The notes: generated from the letters alone by a model not told the origin. A stretch of 41,145 nucleotides of DNA from an uncultured Eubacteriales bacterium (GCA_900545515.1 UQZA01000022.1:1-41145); one strand, 5' to 3'. Shown: positions 1 through 7,653, counted from the first letter of the stretch. A program made the numbers and translations.

Positions 1-35
1 CGCAGCATGGTATCACGCCCTAAAAAAGTGAACTG

Positions 36-90
36 GCAAAATCCAAGTGGCAAAACCCAGATACCTTGCCACTTTGCCACTTCGCCACTT
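36..90. repeat. Iteron-like direct and inverted short repeats
   Basis: Two TGGCAAAA copies 13 bases apart (around 36 and 49) are followed by three tandem 8-base units, TTGCCACT, TTGCCACT and TCGCCACT, at about 66-89. The two sets are complementary: AAGTGGCAAA (46-55) and TTTGCCACTT (73-82) form a perfect 10-base inverted repeat. The block lies upstream of the terminator at 107-134. It may be a protein-binding array or the regulatory tail of an upstream gene; no function is assigned. Confidence 0.5.
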
Positions 91-106
91 CAACCTCAAA
101 ACCACC

Positions 107-134
107 GCCCCATGTATGACCGCATGGGGCTTTT
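107..134 (+). terminator. Intrinsic terminator ahead of the TnpW-like gene
   Basis: GCCCCATG (107-114) pairs perfectly with CATGGGGC (123-130) around an 8-base loop, followed by TTTT. It probably ends a transcript from the element genes left of the window. Confidence 0.65.
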
Positions 135-153
135 CTCATGGAAAGGAGAGCCT

Positions 154-354
154 ATGAACAACGACACCAGCAACCGCAGCACCCCCGCAACCGCTTCCCC
201 TCTGACCGTAAAGGAAGCCGCGCCACCTGTAATGATAAAGAAAATCGGAAAGACCACCTACCGCGTCAAAATCCATTTCAGCGAAACGAGCAAAGAAACC
301 ATGAGCGACAAAATCAAGCGTCTGATTTTGAATGACAGCGAAAAAAGTTCTTAA
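154..354 (+). CDS. TnpW-like small transposon-encoded protein
   Basis: A 66-residue basic protein. The ATG at 154 is chosen because GGAGAG lies just upstream (145-150); the longer in-frame reading from base 7 crosses the terminator and lacks a binding site. Residues about 27-58 carry the pattern IGKTTYRV...F...SKETMSDKI..LI, which I recognise as the TnpW-type small protein that precedes topoisomerase genes in clostridial conjugative transposons. The function of the family is unknown. The N-terminal 25 residues are rich in Ser, Thr, Pro and Ala and look disordered. A second protein with the same core lies at 15976, before the recombinase. Confidence 0.7.
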   Translation: MNNDTSNRSTPATASPLTVKEAAPPVMIKKIGKTTYRVKIHFSETSKETMSDKIKRLILNDSEKSS

Positions 355-370
355 ACACCCTTGACAAAAC

Positions 371-1066
371 GTATCAGAGGATTCCCTTCTGGCGGCTATG
401 GAAACGGCGGGCGCCGGGGACATGCCGGAGGATGCCGAGCGCAAGGGATTAGGTACGCCGGCCACCCGCGCCGCCACACTGGAAAAGCTGGTATCTGCCG
501 GTTTTGTGCAGCGTAAGAAGAAACAGCTTATCCCTACGGAGAAAGGTACGAACCTGATCCTGGTTCTGCCGGATAATATCAAATCCCCCATGCTTACCGC
601 GGAATGGGAATCCATGCTGAAACAGGTGGAATGCGGCGAGATTCCGGAAAAGGATTTTATGGAGGGAATTGAGGATATGAGCCGGGCGCTTGTCAGAGAA
701 CATACCGCGCCGGAGGAACGGTTTACCGGGCTGTTCCCGGATGCAAAAGGAAACGGGCGTGAAGCCGTTGGAACCTGCCCCCGCTGCGGCGGCGCCGTGT
801 ACGAAGGGAAAAAAGGATTCTTCTGTGAGAACCGGGACTGTGCCTTCGCACTCTGGAAAGATAACAAATTCTTTTCCAGTAAGAAAAAGAGTATTACCAA
901 GTCTGTGGCAGCGGCCCTTCTGAAAGAGGGCCGCGTTTCTATGTCCGGCCTTTACAGTGAAAAGACCGGAAAGACCTATGATGCGGTAGTGCTGCTGGAT
1001 GATACAGGCGGCAAATATGTGAATTTCAAGCTGGAATTTCCGGCGAAGAAAGGCAGGCGGAAATGA
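371..1066 (+). pseudogene. topB: DNA topoisomerase III, C-terminal remnant
   Basis: The frame encodes only the last third (about 230 residues) of the type IA topoisomerase III found in these elements, which is normally around 700 residues. Homology-like sequence starts at about 371 (SEDSLLAAMETAG..., the region after the active-site domain). An in-frame TGA at 362-364 lies directly upstream, so no longer reading is possible. The first ATG (398) falls inside a conserved stretch and has no ribosome binding site. A C-terminal zinc-finger-like CPRCGG...C....C motif is at about residues 125-148 from that ATG. The toprim domain and catalytic Tyr are missing, so the product cannot be an active topoisomerase. 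The stop overlaps the next start (ATGA), so the original operon coupling is preserved. Confidence 0.8.
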
Positions 1067-1440
1067 ACGGGCCTCCCTCACGGGAACTCACCAGAAAAGA
1101 ACGGGCGGCAATCCGAAGGCTGGTAACGGAACTGTGTGCCAACTATGGCAATCAGGATAAGCTCTGCCTACCCTTAGACTGCCCCTGTTATATGCTCAAT
1201 AAATGGTGGACCGGCTCCCTGTGCCGGTATTTCCGGGAGGCGGTGCTGCCAACCGACCCGGCGCTGGAATCGGCTATCACAGGTGACGACACTTCCTTGA
1301 AACAGAAAATATGCCCGGTCTGCGGGAAGTCCTATCTTCCCACTACCAGCCAGGCATATTGTTCTGATTTTTGCCGGACTTTTGCAAGGCGGAAATCCGA
1401 GCGGGAGCGCAAGCGCCGGGAACGGCTGAATCAGGGGTGA
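1063..1440 (+). CDS. Cysteine-rich VLP domain protein of the ICE
   Basis: A 125-residue protein matching the Cys-rich VLP family of conjugative elements. The N-terminal half holds LTRKERAAIRRLV, then LCLPLDCPCYML and WWTGSLCRYFREAVLP. A C-terminal CPVCGKSYLPTTSQAYCSDFC block gives a CxxC...CxxxC metal-binding pattern, and a basic tail (RRKSERERKRRERL) follows. It is probably a zinc-binding, possibly nucleic-acid-binding accessory protein; its role is unknown. The start codon overlaps the topB remnant stop by four bases, so it relies on coupling. Loss of the topB 5' end may have reduced its translation. Confidence 0.8.
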   Translation: MNGPPSRELTRKERAAIRRLVTELCANYGNQDKLCLPLDCPCYMLNKWWTGSLCRYFREAVLPTDPALESAITGDDTSLKQKICPVCGKSYLPTTSQAYCSDFCRTFARRKSERERKRRERLNQG

Positions 1441-1442
1441 TA

Positions 1443-1555
1443 TGTCCGCAACTTAGGGGAAAAGAGGCTTGATTTTCAAGGCTTTTAAGAGCCGGTTTGA
1501 GGGATAGCTGTATAAGAATACTCTGACTGCCTGAAACGGCTTTAAGTTGCGGACA
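1443..1555. repeat. 113-base element bounded by a perfect 13-base inverted repeat
   Basis: TGTCCGCAACTTA (1443-1455) and TAAGTTGCGGACA (1543-1555) are exact reverse complements. They enclose 87 bases with weaker internal pairing (GCCGGTTTGAGG against CCTGAAACGGC) and no gene. It starts right after the Cys-rich protein stop and ends just before the next gene's ribosome binding site. It could be a folded leader RNA or a MITE-like insertion with TG...CA ends. Confidence 0.65.
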
Positions 1556-1573
1556 AACAGGCAGACAGGAGGG

Positions 1574-2104
1574 ATGCGGATAGAAAAGGAAAAAATTACA
1601 ATCACAAAAGAAATCATGCGGATTGATACCAGGCGGCAGACGATTGATATGCGGCAGATCAATAACCGGCGCTTTCTGTATAATCCCAAAACCGCCGTCC
1701 TTGTGCTCGGACGGCAGTATGGAAAAACCAAAGGCCTGCCGGCCAGCCATGCCGAGGAACTTGCCGGTGCCGGAATCACAAAAGATTTTGATGATTTTGT
1801 CCGTGGGTGGATCGGCACCAGCCGGAGTTATCCAGAAGGAATTATCCACTTTGCTCCCTGTGTGGATGAAAGGAACATAAAGCTGTTTGAACGGGCTTTT
1901 GATACTTTGGAAATGTTCAGGGAGAACGGCGCTCTGGCCGGGACGGTGATACGGGGATTGGGGAACCGCTGGGAGCAGCCCTTATCTGCCATTTTCACCG
2001 ATTTGCAGAGGCGGGAACAGAAAATCTCTGTCAAGGAGCAGCTAAAGAAACAGTCGGAGGCAAAAGCTGTCCGGCATAAGAAAGAAAATCAACAGGAACG
2101 ATAG
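1574..2104 (+). CDS. Conserved ICE protein of unknown function
   Basis: A basic, soluble protein of about 176 residues that I do not recognise as a named family, although proteins of this kind recur in Tn1549-like mobilization blocks. Readable features are a charged N-terminus (RIEKEKITITKEIMRID), a central core with VLVLGRQYGK, FDDFVRGWIGTSRSYPEGIIHF and LFERAFDTLEMF, and a Lys/Arg/Gln tail. There is no signal peptide or membrane segment. The start is uncertain. ATG 1574 directly abuts AGGAGGG, which is tight spacing; TTG 1547 lies inside the inverted repeat, and ATG 1616 has a weaker site. It is followed closely by the next gene. Confidence 0.65.
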   Translation: MRIEKEKITITKEIMRIDTRRQTIDMRQINNRRFLYNPKTAVLVLGRQYGKTKGLPASHAEELAGAGITKDFDDFVRGWIGTSRSYPEGIIHFAPCVDERNIKLFERAFDTLEMFRENGALAGTVIRGLGNRWEQPLSAIFTDLQRREQKISVKEQLKKQSEAKAVRHKKENQQER

Positions 2105-2116
2105 GAGGCGATTTTT

Positions 2117-2755
2117 TTGAGTATCAACACGATCACAACCGATGACCTGCGCCGCATGGAAGGAAAAGACGGCCTGATCCTGCAGGGCTGCGGCGGAGAT
2201 TTGAAGGAATGGGTAGATGGAATTAACGATATGCTTACCGAGGCGGGGATTTTGAAAGGCGGCAGTAAATTTGAGAATATTTCCGCTTTCCAGTACGATG
2301 GCACAACCTGTCTGTTCTATCCTTTTGAGGGTGTGGAGCTGGACATCGGGAAACTTGCTGTGTGGCGTTTACAGACCCATGAGAATTTTGGCGGTACCTG
2401 GCTGTCTGATTTTGTACCGAACCGCTTGGGCGGTTTTATTGAGGAACCTTCACCGGAGCCGGAAAAACCGGATTGCGCGCTGATCGGCCAGGACGGGAAT
2501 ATTTTCAACCTGGTGGGGATTGCCGCCCGTACCCTCCGGGAGCATGGCCGGAAGGAGCAGGCAAAGGAAATGACGGACCGGGTATTTGCTTCCGGCAGCT
2601 ATGGGGAGGCTCTTTGTATCATCGGGGAATATGTCAACATCACGGATTCCCAGCCGGAGGCTGAGCGGAAACCTTCTGTCCGGCAGCACTTGAAGGAAAC
2701 GAAACCGAAAGAACCGTCCGGGCAGGCAAAACCGGGCAGGCAGCAGGAACGATAA
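2117..2755 (+). CDS. ICE accessory protein, unknown function
   Basis: A soluble, acidic 212-residue protein starting with TTG, supported by AGGAGG at 2103-2108. Residues about 1-95 contain LQGCGGDLKEWVDGINDMLTE and FGGTWLSDFVPNRLGGF. A Pro/Glu-rich linker (EEPSPEPEKP) leads to a second region with CALIGQDGNIFNLVGIAARTLR and a helical segment ending IIGEYVNIT. The C-terminus (PKEPSGQAKPGRQQER) is disordered. The C-terminal half is a recurring module in proteins of Tn1549-like elements. No catalytic motif is visible, and a function in mobilization is only suggested by context. Confidence 0.65.
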   Translation: MSINTITTDDLRRMEGKDGLILQGCGGDLKEWVDGINDMLTEAGILKGGSKFENISAFQYDGTTCLFYPFEGVELDIGKLAVWRLQTHENFGGTWLSDFVPNRLGGFIEEPSPEPEKPDCALIGQDGNIFNLVGIAARTLREHGRKEQAKEMTDRVFASGSYGEALCIIGEYVNITDSQPEAERKPSVRQHLKETKPKEPSGQAKPGRQQER

Positions 2756-2766
2756 GGAGGATCAGA

Positions 2767-3705
2767 ATGGAAAATGAAACAACTTACGGCGTATGGGCGG
2801 TGCGCAGCGGCGCTTCCATCTTCGGCCATGCGGAAAGCTGGTGCAAGGAGGACGGAAAGCCCCTGGAATTTGATACCCGCGAGGCTGCGGAAGCCTACGC
2901 CAGAGAAATGAATCAGAAAACCACCGTAAACGTCCATTATTATGCGCAGGAGAAAGAACCGGAGCCGGGAGCGGTAAGAAAGACTTCCGCTCAGGCGCAG
3001 CCGGATATGGATGCCCGCGCCCATGCAGAAGTAACTCCTAAAAATAATGCGGCGGAAAAACAGAATGAGATTCCCGGCAGACAGATTACGCCGGAGCCGG
3101 ACCCGTTGGTGGAGATTCGTTCCGCAGTACACAGCAACTACGCCGGCATGGTGGCTATGTTGGGCGCGGATAACCGGGTATATCTGGGGCGGGAGGAACG
3201 CTGTCACTATCAGGATATGCAGGCGTCCTATTACGACAATCAGGACGGTTCCCTGTGCTTTGTCTGCGACCAGCCGGACATGTACTACTTTCTTTATGGC
3301 GAAGGATGGGCGCATACCCAGGCGGAAATGCTGGAGCGCGGCCTTACCCTGCGCCAGTATGAAGAATTTGCGCGTCTCCGTGACGGCGTGCTCGCACAGT
3401 TTACACCCCACAGGGAAATCCTGTTCGCTGGGCAGCCTTTCCAGCCGCCCGAAAGCTATCTGCGTAATGCAGAGCTTTACGAGGAAGGCCAGACCGGGAA
3501 TTATAATATGCTGGATGGCAGGCTCAACAACGAGCCGCCTGTGCGCCCTGATCTGACAGACGGGCAGACCTATGAGGAAATAAAGGAGCTTGCCCCGGAG
3601 ACTTTGCCGGAGGAAAAGCCCTCCCTTATGGAACGGCTGAAAGCGGACCGCCCGGAGCATGAGGCGAAGCAGGCAATTCCTCCTGTGCCGGAAAGGACAC
3701 GCTGA
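2767..3705 (+). CDS. ICE accessory protein with a DUF4316-like C-terminus
   Basis: A 312-residue protein with a good AAGGAGG site at 2755-2761. The N-terminal part (about 1-60) begins YGVWAVRSGASIFGHAESWC. A low-complexity linker follows, then a middle module with AMLGADNRVYLGREE and DNQDGSLCFVCDQPDMYYFLYGEGW. The C-terminal stretch NAELYEEGQTGNYNMLDGRLNN followed by EEKPSLMERLK resembles the DUF4316 pattern found beside YodL-type domains in these elements. That family assignment is from memory and tentative. The stop overlaps the next start by one base (TGATG), indicating coupled translation. Confidence 0.65.
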   Translation: MENETTYGVWAVRSGASIFGHAESWCKEDGKPLEFDTREAAEAYAREMNQKTTVNVHYYAQEKEPEPGAVRKTSAQAQPDMDARAHAEVTPKNNAAEKQNEIPGRQITPEPDPLVEIRSAVHSNYAGMVAMLGADNRVYLGREERCHYQDMQASYYDNQDGSLCFVCDQPDMYYFLYGEGWAHTQAEMLERGLTLRQYEEFARLRDGVLAQFTPHREILFAGQPFQPPESYLRNAELYEEGQTGNYNMLDGRLNNEPPVRPDLTDGQTYEEIKELAPETLPEEKPSLMERLKADRPEHEAKQAIPPVPERTR

Positions 3706-4406
3706 TGGGCGCAGTAAAATTTGAAGGCGTGGACATACTGGACAGCCTGGGTCAGATCATGGAACTGCATACGCAGCACTACAAAGAGGATTTTGACATG
3801 GATAAAGAGCTGATCCCCAAGTTGGCAGCGTCGGCAGACCCGGAGGACAAACACCTTCTCTGGATGTCAAGGCCCTGCGGCACTTATACTCTGCGGGAGT
3901 GGGAAGTTTATCTGGAGGGCAGCCATGATAACAGGGTGTGGAGATTCTACCATGAACAGACAAAAGACGAGATTCTTGCGTATGCCCTCCGGCTGGACGG
4001 CATACAGGACGGAAAAGTGACCGGGGATATTTACCCGTTAGATTACCACGCCCATGTAGAGCGGATGAAGCTGCTGGCCTGCCCCATTGAAAAAGCGGCG
4101 GTTCTGTTTGAGGACGGAACCAGTTTCACTGTTCCCTGTCAGAACCGAAGGCCGCTTATGGATGAATTTATATCGGAACATGGAAAACCAAAATCCATAG
4201 CCTATCTGCCGGAAAGCGAGCGGGAACTGACTGCAATCCTGCGCAGGGAACGCTTCAAGAGGAATTATCATGCAAAACCCGGCGATATAAAAGAATATAT
4301 TGGCTGCCTGAAAAAAGGCACGGTGCGGGGCAGGCTGAAGGAGGCGCAGACGGCGGCAGTTTCCCCGCCCCATGCGCCTACCCATAAAAAGGAACCAGAA
4401 CGATGA
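3705..4406 (+). CDS. Conserved ICE protein upstream of mobC
   Basis: A soluble 233-residue protein translated by coupling with the gene before it. The core has LLWMSRPCGTYTLREWEVYL, WRFYHEQTKDEILAYAL and DGKVTGDIYPLDYHAHVERM, a pattern I associate with unnamed proteins of Tn1549-like elements. The basic C-terminal tail (KGTVRGRLKEAQ) suggests contact with DNA or the relaxosome, but that is inference. No enzyme motif is visible. Its stop codon overlaps the MobC start, so the two are co-translated. Confidence 0.65.
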   Translation: MGAVKFEGVDILDSLGQIMELHTQHYKEDFDMDKELIPKLAASADPEDKHLLWMSRPCGTYTLREWEVYLEGSHDNRVWRFYHEQTKDEILAYALRLDGIQDGKVTGDIYPLDYHAHVERMKLLACPIEKAAVLFEDGTSFTVPCQNRRPLMDEFISEHGKPKSIAYLPESERELTAILRRERFKRNYHAKPGDIKEYIGCLKKGTVRGRLKEAQTAAVSPPHAPTHKKEPER

Positions 4407-4747
4407 AGGCGGGGCGCAGCAAAAAATCTGTCCGGGTAGAGTTTGTCATATCCGAACAGGAGGCCGACCTGATAAAAGAGCGGATGGCAGAGCTTGGCAT
4501 TACCAACCTCTCCGCATACCTGCGCAAGATGGCGGTGGACGGGTACATTATCCATCTGGACATGAGCGATATTCAGGAAATGATACGGCTCCTTCGTATC
4601 TGCTCCAATAACCTGAACCAGTATGCCCGGCGTGCCAATGAGACCGGCAGCGTCTACGCCGCCGATGTGGAGGATCTGCGTGCCAGACTGGACAACCTGT
4701 GGGATGGCATGGATAAGCTGCTCCGGGGATTTGCGAACATTTCGTAA
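4403..4747 (+). CDS. mobC: MobC-family relaxosome protein
   Basis: A 114-residue ribbon-helix-helix type accessory protein of the conjugative relaxosome, which would bind near oriT and help the relaxase nick. Visible features are the basic start RSKKSVRVEFVISEQEADLIKERMAELGITNLSAYLRKMAVDGYII (a beta strand followed by two helices) and the C-terminal LLRICSNNLNQYARRANETG and LWDGMDKLL, characteristic of Bac_mobilization/MobC proteins. The ATGA overlap with the upstream gene supports this start. The relaxase gene lies 1.3 kb downstream, with two accessory genes between. Confidence 0.85.
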   Translation: MKAGRSKKSVRVEFVISEQEADLIKERMAELGITNLSAYLRKMAVDGYIIHLDMSDIQEMIRLLRICSNNLNQYARRANETGSVYAADVEDLRARLDNLWDGMDKLLRGFANIS

Positions 4748-4838
4748 ACAGGAAGAAAAGCCGTTGCTTTTCCATACCGGCCACGATAGAATTTTTGTAG
4801 AGGGACAGAGTATGTCCCCGTGAAAGGAGGCTCGGCTT

Positions 4839-5129
4839 ATGCGGCTGGTATTCAAAATTTTAGCATTACCCTTTGTTCTGATTACGGGAATCCTCTATCT
4901 TGTGTGCAAATTTTTAGTAGTTTCTTCCGGGGCGGTGCTGGGGATTCTATCAGGAATCATTTTTCTGGCGTCACTGGTCCTGTTCTTTACTGCCGGTCTG
5001 TGGGCGGGGCTTTCGTGGCTGGTGATCGCATTTCTGATTAGCCCCTATGGTTTGCCAATGGCGGCGGCCTGGCTCGTCGGGATGATCGGAGGCGTAAACG
5101 GCGCATTAAAGGATTTCGTATTTGGGTAA
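4839..5129 (+). CDS. CD1845-family small membrane protein
   Basis: A very hydrophobic 96-residue protein with about three membrane segments (residues roughly 5-30, 33-58 and 62-90) ending GGVNGALKDFVFG. I recognise it as the CD1845-type protein that sits between MobC and the relaxase in clostridial conjugative transposons. Its biochemical role is unknown. The start is well supported by AAAGGAGG at 4823-4830. Two terminator-like hairpins follow it before the next gene. Confidence 0.75.
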   Translation: MRLVFKILALPFVLITGILYLVCKFLVVSSGAVLGILSGIIFLASLVLFFTAGLWAGLSWLVIAFLISPYGLPMAAAWLVGMIGGVNGALKDFVFG

Positions 5130-5138
5130 ACAAGTTTC

Positions 5139-5170
5139 AGCGGGGCGCAGGATGCCGCCCCGCTCTTTTT
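5139..5170 (+). terminator. Intrinsic terminator after the CD1845-type gene
   Basis: AGCGGGGCG (5139-5147) pairs with CGCCCCGCT (5156-5164), followed by CTTTTT. It lies inside the mobilization gene series and therefore probably attenuates rather than fully stops transcription. Confidence 0.7.
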
Positions 5171-5179
5171 CTGTAATAG

Positions 5180-5204
5180 AGCTGTCTGTCATGGCAGCTT
5201 TTTT
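5180..5204 (+). terminator. Second tandem terminator-like hairpin
   Basis: AGCTGTC (5180-5186) pairs with GGCAGCT (5193-5199, one G-U pair), with a TTTTTT run at 5199-5204. It comes nine bases after the first terminator's T-tract and just before the next gene's ribosome binding site. Confidence 0.6.
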
Positions 5205-5220
5205 GATTGGAGGGATTTGA

Positions 5221-5976
5221 TTGAAAGACACAACACCAGTTTATTTTCATTCGGGCGCCTATGCGCAGGAGCATGGGGAGTTAGACCAGTACCGCGCTTC
5301 CCGCAAGGCAAATATGGCCTGTAAAGAAGCTATTGAACAGGCCATTGCCGACCATTATCGGGATAACCGTTTAGATTCGGCATGTGTGCGGCAGGTCTTA
5401 CAACAATTCGATTATGAAAGGATTTTCTATGTGCTTGCCAACACGATCCGGCAAAAGGAACACGACGGGCGTATTTCCCGCGACAATAAAGCATGGGCAC
5501 AGACGATCCCGGTCTGTGAGGACAAAGACGGTTTCGGCTATGACCGGAATGTTTACTTTGTTGTAGACCGCAGCCACACCGGACTAATGGATTTATTTCT
5601 TACTCAAACCAGGGAGGATTTCAAGATGAAACAGGAATTTATGAGCCGTAACCAGGTGGAGTTTATACGTCAGACCTACCCGCCGAATACCCGGATTTTG
5701 CTGCAGCACATGGACGACCCTTATGCTCCGGTGTCCACTGGCACCCGCGGAACTGTCCGATATGTGGATGACATAGGTCAGATTGGGGTTGCCTGGGACA
5801 ATGGACGCAGCCTTTCACTGATCCCCGGTGTGGACACATACCGGAAACTGACACAGCAGGAACTCGCCCAGGAGCAAAATGAAAAGCCTTCCGTCCATGA
5901 CAGCTTGAACAAACATGCCGCGCAGCAGACAGCCCGTGGCAATAAGGAGAAAATAAAAAAGGAACCGGAGCGGTAA
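5221..5976 (+). CDS. DUF3849 and DUF4314 domain protein
   Basis: A 251-residue protein starting with TTG, with GGAGGG at 5209-5214. Residues about 1-140 match the DUF3849 pattern (VYFHSGAYAQEHGELDQYR, IADHYRDNRLDS, RIFYVLANTIRQKEHDGRIS, DRNVYFVVDRSHTGLMDLF). Residues about 150-215 match DUF4314 (YPPNTRILLQHMDDPYAPVSTGTRGTV followed by VDDIGQIGVAWDNG). The DUF4314 part looks like a small beta-barrel. The Lys-rich tail ends in KKEPER, an ending shared with the proteins ending at 4406 and, more loosely, others in this block. The function is unknown; the gene lies directly before the relaxase. Confidence 0.8.
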   Translation: MKDTTPVYFHSGAYAQEHGELDQYRASRKANMACKEAIEQAIADHYRDNRLDSACVRQVLQQFDYERIFYVLANTIRQKEHDGRISRDNKAWAQTIPVCEDKDGFGYDRNVYFVVDRSHTGLMDLFLTQTREDFKMKQEFMSRNQVEFIRQTYPPNTRILLQHMDDPYAPVSTGTRGTVRYVDDIGQIGVAWDNGRSLSLIPGVDTYRKLTQQELAQEQNEKPSVHDSLNKHAAQQTARGNKEKIKKEPER

Positions 5977-6008
5977 TAAAATTTATTTGATTTTCAGGGG
6001 GTGATGGA

Positions 6009-7418
6009 ATGGCGACCACACGGCTGATGCCGCTGCATATAGGAAAAGGCCGGGATGTTTCCACGGCCATAGCAGACATTATTGATTACGTGAAAAATCC
6101 GCAGAAAACGGATTATGGGAAATTCATTTATGGCTATGCGTGCGACACCCGGACGGCTGATGCGGAGTTTCTTTTATCCAAGCGCCAGTATGCGAACCTG
6201 ACCGGACGGGATCGGGGCGCAGATGATGTGATCGCCTACCATCTCCGGCAGGCATTTAAGCCCGGAGAAGTCACTCCGGAAGAAGCAAACCGGATCGGGC
6301 AGGAACTGGCGCTGAAGCTGACAAAGGGCAATCACGCCTTTGTTGTCTGCACCCACATAGATAAGCACCATGTCCATAACCACATCATCATCAATTCTAC
6401 TACATTGGACTGTCAGAAGAAATTCCGCAACTTTTGGGGCTCCACATGGGCGATCCGGCGCATGAATGACAAGCTGTGCCTGGAGCATGGTTTATCCATT
6501 GTGGAGAATCCGAAACCGAGCCGCGACCACTATGGCACATGGTTGGGAAGTCAGAAACAGCCTTCCCATCAGGAACAGCTACGCTGGGCGATTGACGCAG
6601 CTATGGAAGAAAAGCCGAAGGACTTTGAAGAACTTTTGAAGAAACTGGAGGCGGCAGGGATTGAGGTCAACCGAGAGCGAAAGCACCTCCGTTTCCGTCT
6701 GTCACCGGAGGATCGGTATACCCGGTGCGACACGCTGAAAGGCGACTATACCGAACAGGCCATCAAAGAACGGATTGCCGGAATCCGCACGGTAAAGCCC
6801 CGCCGCACCTCTCCACAAAAGCCGGTTTCCAAAGTCGGGCTGCTGGTGGATATTGAGGCGGCGATCCGATCCGGCAAAGGGTCGGGCTATGAGCGGTGGG
6901 CGAAGGTATTCAACTTAAAACAGCTTTCCCAGGCAGTGATCTATCTCAAAGAACACGGCGATATGAGTTATGAAGATTTACAGAAAAAATCAGACGCCGC
7001 TACCGCCAGCTTTAATGCGTTGTCGGCACGGATCAAGGAACTGGAATCGCAGATGTCCGCCAATGGAGAACTGCAGAAACAGATCGTAAATTATGTCAAG
7101 ACACGTGCGGTCTATGTGGAATACCGGAAAGCCGGGTACAGCAAAAAATTCCGTGCGGCGCATGAGACGGAAATCCTGCTGCACCAGGCGGCGAAGAAAC
7201 ACTTTGACGAGGTTGGGATTACAAAGCTGCCCTCTGTGAAATCTCTGCGGGAGGAATATGCCGGTCTTCTGGAACAGAAACGGAAAGCCTACTCTGCTTA
7301 CAAACAGGCCAGAGCAGATATGAAAGAACTCTATAATGTACGGGCAAATGTGGAGCATTTGCTGGACATTTCTACTGGACGGGAACCGGAGCGAGATACG
7401 CAAAAATCGCGGCAATAG
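6009..7418 (+). CDS. MOBP-like relaxase / mobilization nuclease
   Basis: A 469-residue relaxase that would nick oriT, stay attached to the 5' end and lead the strand into the recipient. The three-histidine metal site is clear: H116-x-D118-x-H120-H121-x-H123-N124-H125 in CTHIDKHHVHNHIIINS. Candidate catalytic tyrosines lie near the N-terminus (DYVKNPQKTDYGKFIYGY). After about residue 280 the protein becomes helical and coiled-coil-like (DLQKKSDAATASFNALSARIKELESQ and later helices). The length is within the usual range for Tn1549-type relaxases, so it looks intact. GGGGGTGA precedes the ATG. The gene closes the mobilization block. Confidence 0.9.
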   Translation: MATTRLMPLHIGKGRDVSTAIADIIDYVKNPQKTDYGKFIYGYACDTRTADAEFLLSKRQYANLTGRDRGADDVIAYHLRQAFKPGEVTPEEANRIGQELALKLTKGNHAFVVCTHIDKHHVHNHIIINSTTLDCQKKFRNFWGSTWAIRRMNDKLCLEHGLSIVENPKPSRDHYGTWLGSQKQPSHQEQLRWAIDAAMEEKPKDFEELLKKLEAAGIEVNRERKHLRFRLSPEDRYTRCDTLKGDYTEQAIKERIAGIRTVKPRRTSPQKPVSKVGLLVDIEAAIRSGKGSGYERWAKVFNLKQLSQAVIYLKEHGDMSYEDLQKKSDAATASFNALSARIKELESQMSANGELQKQIVNYVKTRAVYVEYRKAGYSKKFRAAHETEILLHQAAKKHFDEVGITKLPSVKSLREEYAGLLEQKRKAYSAYKQARADMKELYNVRANVEHLLDISTGREPERDTQKSRQ

Positions 7419-7442
7419 GTTTTCTCCTGCTTTTGGTTTTCA

Positions 7443-7607
7443 GCGTTCCAACGGAACGCGCAGCCATTGCCAACGGCAATGATCTCAGGGGTTTGGGGAT
7501 ATGTCACCAACAAGCATTTTGGCAGGAAATCCGGGAACGGATTCCTGCCAAAATACGCAATCTTACGGAAGATTGCATTGCTTGCCGATATTGTCCCGAA
7601 TTTGGGA
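7443..7607. other. Array of five hairpins between relaxase and cargo
   Basis: Successive perfect or near-perfect stems are GCGTTCC/GGAACGC (7443-7459, loop AAC), CATTGCC/GGCAATG (7465-7481, loop AAC), ATTTTGGCAGGAA-A-TCCG/CGGATTCCTGCCAAAAT (7516-7554, GNRA loop GGAA, one bulge), GCAATCTT/AAGATTGC (7557-7576, loop ACGG) and a weaker TCCC/GGGA (7594-7607). No gene fits this stretch. It could end the mobilization transcript, form a structured RNA, or belong to oriT. Confidence 0.7.
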
Positions 7608-7653
7608 TAATTCAAATTTCAGCATAACCAATATGGTTTTCAATTCAAGATAG

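Noticed and set aside
60..90. Short tandem repeats considered as a CRISPR array
   Set aside because: Units are only 8 bases with no spacers and no cas genes in the window.
136..1081. Long minus-strand open frames over the TnpW-like gene and topB remnant
   Set aside because: No ribosome binding sites, Ser/Arg/Phe-rich shadow composition, and the plus strand shows recognisable families.
2599..3660. 353-codon minus-strand frame
   Set aside because: Antisense to an ICE protein gene within a tightly coupled plus-strand series; no start signal or family.
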